Part shown: one piece after another, positions 35,509 to 46,777 of the stretch | How the letters are laid out: every line of letters starts with the position of its first letter | How positions within the stretch are numbered: position 1 is the first letter of the stretch | Assembly (NCBI RefSeq): GCF_000204055.1 | Contig: NW_006768800.1 | Span: forward strand, 433,967-497,966 | DNA length: 64,000 nt | DNA from: Melampsora larici-populina 98AG31 | Taxonomy: Eukaryota > Basidiomycota > Pucciniomycetes > Pucciniales > Melampsoraceae | Direction: 5' to 3' | Notes under the pieces: model-generated | What the model saw: the letters and a program-made list of their open reading frames with translations, nothing else | The model's database searches: none | Told to the model about the DNA's origin: nothing | Position numbers and translations under genes: made by a program

Positions 35509-38500
35509 ATGATCATAAATCCAAAGCCAAAGGAAATGGAAAAGGAACTAAACAATTGCACGAGCGCTTCGAACATTGATCCTCCGAGTAGTGGTACAAA
35601 TGATCTCCAACGTCAGTTGAAAAATAGACATGTGGCCATGATATCAGTGTCAGTCGTCCGAGAATGCTTTGGGCCTATCTAAGAAAATTACTGATCTTAG
35701 GATACATGTAAGTGGTGGCGCGATAGGTAAACACATTCATCGCATCTTTCAAATTTTATGAGCAGATATGTTTTAGGTCATCGAAACTCTGATACCGGGC
35801 AAGTACTTTTCCGAGGACTTCAGGCACGGGGTTATTCATAGGGACTGGCACGGCTCTTTCGCACGGTGGACCCGCATCATTGGTTATAGGCTACGCCTTC
35901 ACCGGGATTCTCGCTTGGGCATTGATGTGCAGTTTAGGTTAGTCAATCCTAGCTGAATCGATGTGATTATGCTTGATCTTGATGTCCTGAGACATACAAT
36001 TCCAGGTGAAATGATCTGCCATCTTCCCGTTGCCGGTGGTCACACTTCCCTCGCTTTTCGCTTTTTCTCTCCAAGTATGGGATTCACACTTGGATGGGCT
36101 TATTGGTACACTTGGTCAGTCTCGTGCACTTTTAGAGACAGTAACAGTGAGATATTGACGTCCATATTTTCGCAGGTCTGTCTGTCTGGCAAGTAAGAAT
36201 CATCATCCAGTCTCTTGATCTCTGCACACGAGGCAGAATAAGTATGACTTATGATTATCCGAGCTCACAGCTGAGCTCGCTGCATCGGCAATCCTAATCC
36301 GTTTCTGGACGACGAGTATCAATCCGGCACTGTGTTGGTCATCTTTTCCCTAGTTTTTTGCATCAGCTTAATATATTGATCCCCGATACCAAATCGGCAG
36401 GGATGATAATATTCTTGATCGGGGTTTCACTCATCAATCTAGGGTGAGCTCAACAAATCCAATCTCCAAATGTTGTCCTATTGCTGAAGTAAGTTACTGG
36501 CAGGGGCGCGCGACTATATGGTCAGTATCCTTTTGTGATGCGCTCTACAGTTGTCATTTTTCTTAATCACCAAAAGTCTTCATCATGGAGGTTTTATGGC
36601 CAATAAAGATCATTGATTTTAGCAAACTTGTGGCAATGACGCTGGCACAGGCGAGATGGAGTTTTGGTTTTGCAGTATCAAGATTGTTACAATCGTGGGA
36701 GTTGTGATCTTGGGAATCATACTAGACCTAGGGGGGGTAACAGGCGAACGTATTGGGTTCCGATACTGGCGAGATCCGGGTCAGTGTGTAGTTCTCCGTA
36801 CCAGGAGTGTGACGACCGTTCTGATAAATTCTGTAATCCTCAGGTCCATTTGTACAAGTGAGTCACCTCGAAAACATAATCGGTGCTCAATAATGCGAAT
36901 TGCACATGACAGAGTATTGAAATCATCTTCCATCAGTATGCAGGAGTACCTGGAGCAGCCGGTCGGTTTTGTGGATTTTTTTCTGTGTTCATCACCGCCG
37001 CCTTTTCGTATATCGGTATAGAGTTTTGTAAGGTTTTGCGATTATTTATCGATGTGGAAATGAAGTAGAGTTCACATATGACATTCCTCTTCCGCAGCGG
37101 CAATGGCAGCTGCAGAAGCTAAAAACCCAAGGGTATGTGATGTACCTGCAGAATGAAACAAACCACTGAAGACCAAGACTGATTGACTCTCGCGGTTTGG
37201 TCAGCGCAACATGCCCAAAGCCATAAGGAGGGTCTTTGGTAGAGTGTTGTTGTTTGTGGGTTCATCTCTTGAAGTGCGCGCCATGATCTACTTCACTGAC
37301 TCCTTCGACTGAAAGTACGTGTCCGGAACTGCAGTTATATGTCAGTCCCGCCTTGGCGTATAGCTCGAAGATGAACTACACACACTCATATTTAGGTTGG
37401 GACTTTAGCGCTCCTTGTGCCTTCAAACGAGCCTAGACTTAAGCTAGCAGTAGCCACTGGCGCAAAGTCTCCCTTTGTCATTGCGTGAGTTTGAGCCCCT
37501 TTCAACAAGACGATGGTCATCTTTGATTGTAGCCATTTCACTCATAGATTACTTTCTTCCTCCATCTAGTGTTCAAAACGCTGGAATCAGAGGACTTCCT
37601 TCAGTCATAAATGCATCCCTTTTGACGTCAGCCTTGTCCTCTGGATCCTCCATATTGTATGTTATCTTCAAATTGTGTTAAAGACAAAGGAATCGAAAAT
37701 TAACTTATCAGTACATTCTCCGCCTTTCAGATACGTTTGTACTCGAACTTTATACGGACTGAGCATCAGCGGCAATGCGCCTCGCTTTTTGTGAGATTTG
37801 ATAGTATCTTCTTTACGGTAGAATTGAGAGCTGAGCTTCCGATCTTTTTGAAACAGATCCAAACTCACCTCGAATGGGTTACCAATCTATTGTTATTTCG
37901 TTGGAATTGCGATGGGGTGAAGCGCATCTTTGTCTTTATATCGACACTCACGATTTCAAACGACCAGCTGATATTTTACACTCCCTAGTTCTTTGTCGCT
38001 GATGTCAGCAGGCGAAGGAAAGGTCAATGATCATTTACTCCCTTAACGATCAGCGAATGTTCACAATCTCTTCTGACGTCGTATGTGCGTGCTTACAAAA
38101 AAAACGTCGATAGGCTGGCCGAGTGTTTGGCTTCCTGGTTTCGATGACTAGCGTTAGCGGATTGTTAACCTGGGCGTCTATATTTGCCACGTAAGAATTT
38201 TTCTCTATTTTTTCGCCCTTTCATCTTTCTGATGAAGATTTTTTGGGTTTACAGTTACATCCGGTTTCATGTAAGATATGCCCACTGCTTCTCCACTGAA
38301 TCTTAGGACCGTTTTGACAAACAACATAATTTAAAAGGGTGGCATGGCCGTTCAGAGATATGACAAGTCCCAGTTGCCTTATCGATCGCCGTAAGCTACA
38401 TTTTATTTGAAAATGTACCACAAGGTGGGATGTCTGGACTAAATCTGACATGCGATGGAAACAGACTTGGTCCAAAAGCAGCTTGGGGCGGTCTTCTTTG

Positions 38501-38955
38501 CTGTGTAGTCATCATCATCACAAATGGATTTGGGGTTTTCTTGAAGGGAAGCTGGGACTTTGAGACTTTGTAAGTTTTCGGGCTTGACTGCACAACATGA
38601 GATGTTCTAAAATCATTTGTCCATGTTGCATGTTAGTTTTACGTGCTACTTTCCGGTTGTTGCATACATTCTCACATTCATTGCCCATTCATGGTGGACT
38701 GGCTCTAAGCTAGTCGCCAAAGGAAGCATGGACTTTGGTAAGTCGTATGCTGCTTCCAGCTTGCCAAGTTCTTCAGCTCATTAATAACCAAATTCCCCCC
38801 TTAAGACACTGGGAGTAGATCGTGCGGTGAGCTGTGTTCTTCAAATATTGAAATCTTTCCGTCAAACTTACTGAAAGTGCTCTTGGACTCTAGTTGAAGA
38901 AGATGAACCAATCCCAAAGAATTTACTTGAAAAGATCTGGCAATTCCTCATGTAG
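35509..38955 (+). CDS. Amino-acid permease A (YAT family), 537 aa, 26 exons
   Basis: Proton-coupled amino-acid uptake carrier of the plasma membrane, by family. Exons: 35509-35648, 35713-35726, 35824-35937, 36006-36114, 36176-36192, 36271-36333, 36401-36443, 36504-36520, 36651-36779, 36844-36857, 36937-37027, 37098-37132, 37205-37255, 37316-37340, 37409-37484, 37570-37656, 37731-37790, 37857-37916, 37989-38022, 38114-38190, 38255-38270, 38338-38390, 38465-38569, 38637-38737, 38806-38826, 38894-38955. They sum to 538 codons with no stop. Family marks: LKNRHVAMISVGGAIGTGLF in helix 1; GEMICHLP with FTLGWAYWY; GEMEFWFCSIK; DLGG...ERIGFRYW; AAAEAKNPR; GLPSVINASLL; NGLPIYCYFVGIAMG. It is paralogous to the next permease downstream in the same orientation. 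GTCAGT donors recur. Confidence 0.92.
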
Positions 38956-39823
38956 CAGGATCTGTCAAGTCAAAGTAGTATTTTTTAGCATTGTTGCAGG
39001 TGAGGAACAAGATGATACCAAATTGGTACAAAAGTGCTCTACATGACCTCCGATAGAATTTGACAGGCGGGTCATGATTGCAAACATAAATGATGGTATC
39101 CCACTGTGTTATAGAAATGTATCTGGTTTGAGGAAGATCTAGGGTTTGTGATTCCAGACCTGGATCTCATTTTGGATTTTTGTGATATCCATGTTTCAAA
39201 TATGATATTTCAATATTTGCATCATTCACCTTTTGGTTGTCAATTTTTTGAGTTTTGATCACTTCAAACCCATTTTTCAAGCTCATGATGATATCTTGCA
39301 GCCCAAGGCAGGTTTTCTAGGCTCTGTATCAAATCCAAATTCAGGAGGTTGAATACTAGGCCATTCAAGAGAGAGAAGAAGTTGATTGACATATTCACCA
39401 ATAGGAAATAACCTTGCCTTTGCTATGATTTCCAAACATATGTCTAGTCAAGCTAAGTGATGCTAGTCCCACAGCCTGATTCAGGCCTTTTTGCAAAAGT
39501 TTTGGAGCATAGCTTGTTCCTTTACCCTATCCAATTCCTGTGGTTCAAAGAGCAAAAGATCCATGTGAAGCAAGAATCAATGTTGATCTATCTCTTTGGC
39601 ATGTAAATACAAACATTAAACAACAGGAGTGTTGGCCCACATATATTTTTGTATGTATATAGTGCCCCGGCACGCCCTCGATGCGCCTTGTCGAGTAGTG
39701 AAGAGTGCGTTGGTGCGCGCCGACGTGTCGAGCCTGGGTCACGGACACGGTCCACCACACCACACATCAGTGTCAGGAATGTTCAGGACCGTTCTCTTTG
39801 ACCATTCTCCTTGACGTTCTGCG
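38956..39823. other. Spacer between permease A and the 440-bp MITE
   Basis: No gene supported. A GC-rich patch at 39660-39900 contrasts with the surroundings and runs into the MITE. Confidence 0.35.
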
Positions 39824-40263
39824 AGGACCCCGGAAAGCTCCTGGAGAACAAACCGTCCTCGATCCATTCCGGCCCCGGCCCTCACACTTTCACTATTTGC
39901 CCCGAGGAGAGGTGGGTTAACATGGATTTCTCGGTGGTAGGAGAAGCGCCTTGATCAGGGCTCTCGATTACATATACTTTCAGTTTTGTACCACGTGTAA
40001 TCACCGAGATATCCGTATGTAAGTACCCGACCCGAGCCGGTATGGATTTTCGTCGGTCTGGGGGGGCAAAAGTTACAAATCACACATTTCCCAAGCCACC
40101 AGTCATGTTCAGGGTCAGACATGTGTACCATCTGATAGCCCTCGTTGAGGCGCATCTTTTGCACCTGTCACATCTCTGGTACCATGTGACATGACTTCAC
40201 AAAACACCGGTATCCGAAAACCCCCTCAGGACGGTTTGTTCTCCAGGAGCTTTCCAGGGTCCT
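39824..40263. mobile_element. MITE, 440 bp, with 8-bp target-site duplication
   Basis: The ends are inverted copies over about 35 bp, starting AGGACCCCGGAAAGCTCC on the left and AGGACCCTGGAAAGCTCC when the right end is read inward. GTTCTGCG occurs directly outside both ends (39816-39823 and 40264-40271). Eight bases suit hAT; the duplication can be read as up to 10, which would suit Mutator. A matching end lies at 838-852. Confidence 0.88.
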
Positions 40264-40271
40264 GTTCTGCG

Positions 40272-41683
40272 AGCCTGCGAGCCAATGAAAGGTACGAGAA
40301 AGATTCGGATCGAAGGCGTGTTATGGTAAGGATTCGTTCAAACGGGTTTCGAATGGTGTAGTCTGTAGACAAGATAAGTGATCGCGATAGTGGCTCCATT
40401 CCTTGCTAAAGTTTGTCCGGTCTGTTCAACTCCGTAGGGGCAACGTAGACTGTTATCCAGAACGCAGAATGGTAGGCCGAGAGTAACTCCGCAAGTTTCT
40501 ATAGATCATGGTGCCATGACAAGTGGAGACAGCGGGGCAAACATCGCAGTCCAACTTTAACTCAAAAAGAATCACGCTGGGCCTCTCCTTTTATCAAAAA
40601 CGTCATTTTCGTATCTTTCGTATCTGTATACCAAGTCGCCTGCGCTGGAGTCAGTCATGCCTCCCAAGCAAACCTCACGAGATGTGTAAACAGTGTCGAC
40701 AGCCCATATGTATGCGCCACGAACATTTTGTGTATTGCTTGTCTCATGGGTATCATTAAAAATCGGTACGAACGTGGGTCGGGAAACCGAAGCTGAGAGA
40801 ACAGAAAGGCCATATCGTCCTTGAACAATCTTCGTGTAAAGAACCAGCGGTGAAAGAGCAAGTCTATCGATTGTCCAAATGCAGCAACCGAATTTGATTA
40901 TCGCTGATGGTATGTAGCATATTATTGGATATGCTCGGCGCGGAAGTTGATTGTCAACCGGAGGGGGGGCAAGATGCAGCGACTGACGTTGGTTTCCTCA
41001 TATGCTCGTTCTTAGTGGCTAACCTTCGCCCAGCATGCCAGCATCGTGATCGAACTCTCGAATTATTGCAAGATGGCCATTTATCTTTGATCTCTTATCT
41101 CATTGCTTGGTCTACTGAATCCGGAAATCGATCGTGTACTGGTGCATCACCTGGCCTATACTCATGCTAAAACTGCTATACAGCTTCGAAACTTGTTCCA
41201 GAGAGCCAGCTCGTAACACATTTTCGCAGAGCGCTTTCGTATCCCTATCCGTTCCGCGTTCCCCGTAGCCATGATTTTCAAAAGTTTGATAGAAATCTCC
41301 TACGGACAAAAAGTGGAGACGCGTTCGCAGACCGATATGAAAGGTCCCCTGACATTCGTTCCACGATAAGAGATAATTTCCCTGTACAGTATCATCTGTC
41401 TGACCAACTAGGACCAGGATTGATCCGACAAGAAGCTACTTCATAGGGAACCAGCTTACAATCGGCGCTCTCCTTCAAGTATCCCGACTAGTCGTTTTTT
41501 TGCACGTCACGCGAATCCTAGCAGGATTCGTAGTTTGGTTGTTTGGCTGCATTTCCCGCTCTTCAGGCCTGTCCGGACGGTTGTGAATTTTACATAGGCT
41601 TTTAGTCACGGTTTCCCTCTTCGTCAAGGACGTCATCCCTGACCTTTCCAGAAAGTAAGCTCGGCGTAGCATCCTCCAAAGCA
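40272..41683. other. Upstream region of permease B
   Basis: No coding frame with recognisable sequence. GC content is slightly higher than in the flanking introns. Promoter elements cannot be placed. Confidence 0.35.
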
Positions 41684-44600
41684 ATGGGAGTGCATAAGGT
41701 GGCCCTCGATGTTGAGAAGATTGGAAGGAGCAGGCGCGATTCTGTAGTCAGCGAGACCGACCATCAACCGCCACCAGGCGAAGCTCACCGTCAGCTGAAG
41801 AACAGACATGTGGCCATGATATCAATGTGAGTTTTTTGAATGATGTATCCTTTGTCGATCTCCAAGACACTTACCCAAACTCTTCCAGGGGAGGTGCCAT
41901 AGGTATAGTCTTACTCTTTATGCTCCTCACAAGCACTGCCGCGTCTCTGAGACTTGCGTGACTACTCCGAAGGCACGGGTCTGTTCATCGCGACCGGGAC
42001 CGCCTTGCAGCATGGCGGACCCCTTTCACTCGTACTTGGATATACTCTAACGGGGGTTTTGGCTTGGTCACTCATGTGCAGTCTGGGTAAGCCAATCTCG
42101 CGAGAAGATGTTGACGAGCAAGATGCAATTCTGATGATCACCACTACTAGGAGAGATGATATCCCACCTCCCCATCGTCGGGGGCCATCTAGGTATCTTA
42201 TCTTGACTTTATGAATTCTTTTTCGCTGAGCTGAAACGAGCCACCTCCGTTTTTCCATAGCTCTCGCCGACCGTTTCTTTTCTCCGAGTCTCGCCTTTAC
42301 CTTGGGATGGTCCTATTGGTATCTGTGGTGAGTTTCATAAGGATGGAAGTTGTCATCCGAGCGTTGAATTGAACACATAATTAATTCATCAATGTGAATG
42401 TCACTCGCTTCCATCAGGTCAATAGTCTTACCTGGTGAGTTTTCAAAGAAAAGCCTTACATCTTGCGGTTCACAGAACAGATGAATGATTGTCACTTTAC
42501 CTCATAGCTGAGCTTTCTGCAGCAGCAATTTTGATGAGCTTCTGGACCACAAAAGTCAGTAATGCAGTCTGTGAGTCCTGATGAATCAAATGAATATACT
42601 CGTAAACCCCACCAATGCTGAAATGCGACTCCTTGAAGGGATAACTGTGTTTCTTTTTGCGGTTGCAATGATAAACTTGGGGTAAGTTTGAATGCCTTTC
42701 AGTGTTGGAGTCGAGGCATGAACTAACCCGTACATCTTTCCATGCAGCGGAGCAAAAATCTATGGTACATTCCCTCTTGGCATATAGCGATAACCTTCGG
42801 GATACGCTGATTTATTCTCTTCGATAGGCGAAATGGAATTTTGGTTTGCAAGTATCAAGATCCTCACCATTGTTACTGTTGTGATTCTCGGAATCATATT
42901 AGACTTAGGGGGGGTCACGGGCGAACGAATTGGATTCCGTTATTGGAAAGATCCAGGTAAACAGCATTATCAATTATCAGAAGCACCGAATATATGGCTA
43001 ATACATTTCTACCCCAGGCTTGTTTGTTCAGGTGAGTCTCCAGTGCAAAGCTATCGAATTGACCCGAGTTAAAGAATTGGTTTCTTGGAAAATAGTATCA
43101 AGGTGTCCCTGGGGCAACTGGGAGGCTTCTTGGGTTTTTTTCGGTCCTCATCAATGCGGCATTTGCTTACGTCGGTGTTGAAATGCGTAAGTGAAAGTTG
43201 ATGTAAAATCCTTCCCTGCTGACCAATATTGTTATGCATTTACAGCGGCAATTGCAGCAGCAGAAGCCAAAAACCCTAGGGTAAGCCTTTCAAAACCCCT
43301 CTACAGCCAAAATGCGAGGTCTAAAGTTTTGGTCTTCCTAGCGCAACTTGCCCAAGGCAATCAAACGTGTCGCAGCTAGAGTTTTGATATTTGTGAGCTT
43401 GTTCTCTGATATCTCAGTCTGTCCCACTCAGGACTTTGCGAACTGACGATTCTATTAATTAGTATGTGACTGGAACGTTAATAATCTGTACGGAATTCAC
43501 AATTTCGCAGCTCCCTTAACTTGATGCGCTAAACCGACGACTTGTTCAAATAATAGCGCTTCTGGTATCTTCCAAAGACCCTCAACTTTCACTCGCTGTG
43601 CAGACTGGTGCCAAGTCACCTTTCGTGATCGCGTAAGTCCCCCTTCAGGACGTGAAACAAAACTAGTGGGAAAACGTCAGACATGTTGACACTTTTGAAG
43701 AACAGTATGAAAAATGCGGGAATCAAAGGGCTACCTTCAGTTATCAACGCGTCTCTGTTGAGTGGAGCGTGGTCAGCAGCTTCGTCAGACTTGTGAGAAT
43801 ATCTCCTTGGGGTTTATCTTTGCGTCATGAACCTAAGTTATTGTGACATTTTGCGACTTCAAGATATATCGGCAGTCGTTCGCTTTATGGTTTGAGCATC
43901 ACAGGAAATGCCCCCAGATTCCTGTAAGCTATTTTTTGTATGAACAGCTCTTTTGAAATATCCACCAAATCAATTCTGACCTTTTGTGATGTTCAGTTCT
44001 CGGAGGACTGCTAGAGGACTGCCCATATATTGCTATCTGATAGGGATTGCCATGGGGTAACATAGATGAATTTGATGTGTTACAGACGCCATTCGCTGAC
44101 ATTTTGATAATCTGGTACTTTGTGATTTCATATTCTAATAAAGCACATTATCATTCATGTCGGCTAGTGACGGACAGGTAAGTCGGTTCTCACCGTACAT
44201 TGTTATTTTTTGCTCTCATCTATCTAAACTGCTGCACACCCTCTTTCATCACAGGCAGGAAAGATCTTTGGCTACCTTGCATCTCTAACGAGCACGACCG
44301 GTATGCTAACATGGGCGGGAATCTTTGTCACGTGATTATTCAAATCTCTTATCTCATATTTTCTAGTTTTAATGAATTCGCGTGTCTTTGACATCTACAG
44401 GTATATCAGGTTCCATGTAAGCCAACTTTCGAAAAGTAGAATTCGCCTTCCGAACATCAAGTCCTGACTTGGACTCTAACCATCAAAATTTAGGCTGGGA
44501 CAATCGCGCAGGGTTATGATAGATCCCAATTGCCTTATCAATCTCCGTGAGTCATCTCTTTGATGGCGTAGGAAAGCCCATATCTGTAGCAGAATTTCTA

Positions 44601-45145
44601 ATATCAATTATTTGGACCAGTGTGGGACCGTTGGGTGCATGGTGTGGCCTCACTTTGTGCTCAATCATCATCATATTCAACGGATTTGATGTCTTCCTTC
44701 CTGGAAGATGGGATCTTGCAACCTTGTGAGGCAGCCTTGTTTTCAAATCAGGACACACCAACGATCTTCCACTGATGACCATATAATGTCACCAGCTTTA
44801 CGAGTTATTTCCCATGCGTGGCTTTCTTGGCCTTGTACGTTGCTCATAGATGGTGGACGAGGACCAGCCTCGTTGAAAAGGTGGATATGGATTTCGGTAA
44901 GTCTTTCCGCTTGCAAAATTGTTACAAGAGGCAAAACTATCAAAGCGGAGTATCTAGTATCCTCGATGCTGACTGTTCTTTTTCAGTTACCGGAAGTCGA
45001 GATGCTAGTAAGTTCATACCTCATGCGCGTTTATCAACAATTTCCACGTTTACGTCTTCAGCTAACTTGAATGAAATCTGTAGTCGAAGAAGAGGAGTTA
45101 CCCCCCAGAAATTGGGGAGAGAAGATTTGGAGAATACTGGTTTGA
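41684..45145 (+). CDS. Amino-acid permease B (YAT family), 538 aa, 27 exons
   Basis: Second copy of the permease, same strand. Exons: 41684-41826, 41889-41902, 41973-42086, 42151-42192, 42261-42327, 42418-42434, 42508-42570, 42639-42681, 42748-42764, 42828-42956, 43018-43031, 43096-43186, 43246-43280, 43342-43392, 43463-43487, 43557-43632, 43706-43792, 43864-43923, 43997-44056, 44144-44177, 44255-44331, 44401-44416, 44494-44546, 44621-44725, 44796-44896, 44987-45007, 45084-45145. The sum is 539 codons, open throughout. Every exon after the first has the same length as in permease A, except that a 109-nt exon is here split into 42 and 67 nt by one extra intron. Motifs match A: GGAIGTGLFIATG, GEMISHLP, FTLGWSYWYLW, GEMEFWFASIK, ERIGFRYWKDPG, AAAEAKNPR. 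The substrate cannot be told from the sequence. Confidence 0.92.
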
Positions 45146-45460
45146 TAGTATGATCAAGTGGGGCGGTTCAAGCACGTCCAACCTAGGGCGTTTGCTCTTC
45201 TCCTGGAGAGGTGTTTTATGCGGTTTTCCTCGGCTGTTTCACAAATGGCTACATCTTATTCACTCGTCTCATAATATCTATCGAGCCTATGTACCAAGCT
45301 TATGTATCTTGAGCTCACTTCTTGATTGATTTCTTTCTCACCAAAACAATATTAGTAACTTTAGTTGTTGTGCTAAGCTTATCACAATGTCAGTTATTAC
45401 ATCCAAGGCTCTTGGCATCATTTTTTTGTACAGTATATATCTACCATGATTTTCTCGTTG

Positions 45461-45670
45461 TGGCTGTGGCAACACCACCGGCGCTCCGCTCCGCTTCGCT
45501 ATATCTCAGAATTTCACAAGCGAAGCGATTCAGCGCTATGATAAAACGCTAATCGCTCCGCTATCTTTCTTGAAGCGCTATGACTTCTGAGAGCGGTGCG
45601 ATGTTTTAGATCGCTCCGCTCCGCTATGGGCAAATTTCACCTTTGAAAGCGCCTAAAAGCGCTGTGAGGA
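45461..45670. repeat. GC-rich element built of AGCGCT/CCGCT words (copy 1)
   Basis: Begins TGGCTGTGGCAACACCACCG followed by GCGCTCCGCTCCGC, then repeated AGCGCTATG, TCGCTCCGCT and related words. The beginning matches, in inverted orientation, the right part of 54690-54985. It is probably a MITE-like repeat; target duplications were not seen. Confidence 0.6.
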
Positions 45671-45716
45671 ATCTTTTAAATAGAAAGGAAACAGAGAAAA
45701 AAGAGAAGAAAAATCC

Positions 45717-45966
45717 TAACATGTTTAGTAGGACTTTGATTAAGACTAATAAATGTACTAATAAAGAAATCAGCACCAGCTTGTAATCCATCTTGATCAG
45801 TTGCATGTGATGGTAAGAGTTGACAATCAAGGAAGTAATTTTCAATTTGTGAATCTTTCAATTGATCTTTAAACAAATCGATTTTATTCAAAGATAAAAT
45901 TATCAAAGTTTTTGTAAACCATCTTGAATTACAAATTGAATCAAATAAATTCAATGCTTCTTGCAT
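45717..45966 (-). pseudogene. Fragment of a heterotrimeric G-protein alpha-subunit gene
   Basis: The frame reads MQEALNLFDSICNSRWFTKT, then LNKIDLFKDQL (the NKxD guanine-recognition motif) and, after a diverged part, FISTFISLNQS. This is the stretch from the helix after switch II to the NKID and beyond in G-alpha proteins. The left part of the Ras-like domain (P-loop, switch I and II) and the C-terminal receptor-contact end are absent nearby. The fragment begins four bases inside the TA target of the Tc1-type element at 45971, so that element inserted into or next to it. Confidence 0.85.
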
Positions 45967-46777
45967 ATTACTTTTGCTAAAAAGCTTGGTCAGAAAAAGA
46001 AAAAATAAAATAGAATTAGACCCAGATTTCACCGCAGCAGTCACAACGCAGCAGAGAGAAAAAAATTTTAGGGTGCTGTCAGCTGTGGTGCGACTTCCCT
46101 TCCATTCCAGCCTTTTGATCACCCACCTTTAGTTCACCATCACCTCGCCACCTATTTCTTCCCACACTCTTGCAAGATGAGCTGGTCAAACTCTTGGTAA
46201 GTCACTCTATGTCTTCTATTCATTATCTATTGGTGTGCTTTCTAAAAACCTTTTCATATCGTGTGATTCAGATGACCATCCTCACATTACAGTCTGAGAT
46301 CAGTGATTAATTCACCTAGCTTGGTCTCACCATCACCTCGCCAGCTCTTCCTTCCCACACTCTTTCAAGATGGGTTTGAGATGTTGAATTGTTTCAATGG
46401 TCTCAAAATCTTGTTAAGTCAGTCAAGCTATGCTGTGAACATATCTCTTATTGATTTTCTGTTGTTTTTTCTAACAACAATCCAGATGATTGTTCTCACC
46501 ACACAAAGATCAGTCATCGGTGTTTGGTGATCAATGATTGATGATCTATCTTTACCACTTTTCTCATATGCTCTTACACAATTGTCAGCTACTTTTGTAT
46601 ATAAACTTGCCTAGAGCTTCACGTGGAAAGGGTCTTGTGTCCTCACCCTTTCCATCTCGTCTTTGTGTGCTCTAGGTAGGCCTCTCAATTTTACATGTTC
46701 TTTAAAAAATTTATTGTGCCTGATGAAATGTCAAACAACGACTTCTATTTAATCTTTTACGTGCTCTAGTTTGCAAC

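Noticed and set aside
36656..37021. 121-codon plus frame read as a separate gene
   Set aside because: It is two exons of permease A with an intron read through; only the first part is coding in this frame.
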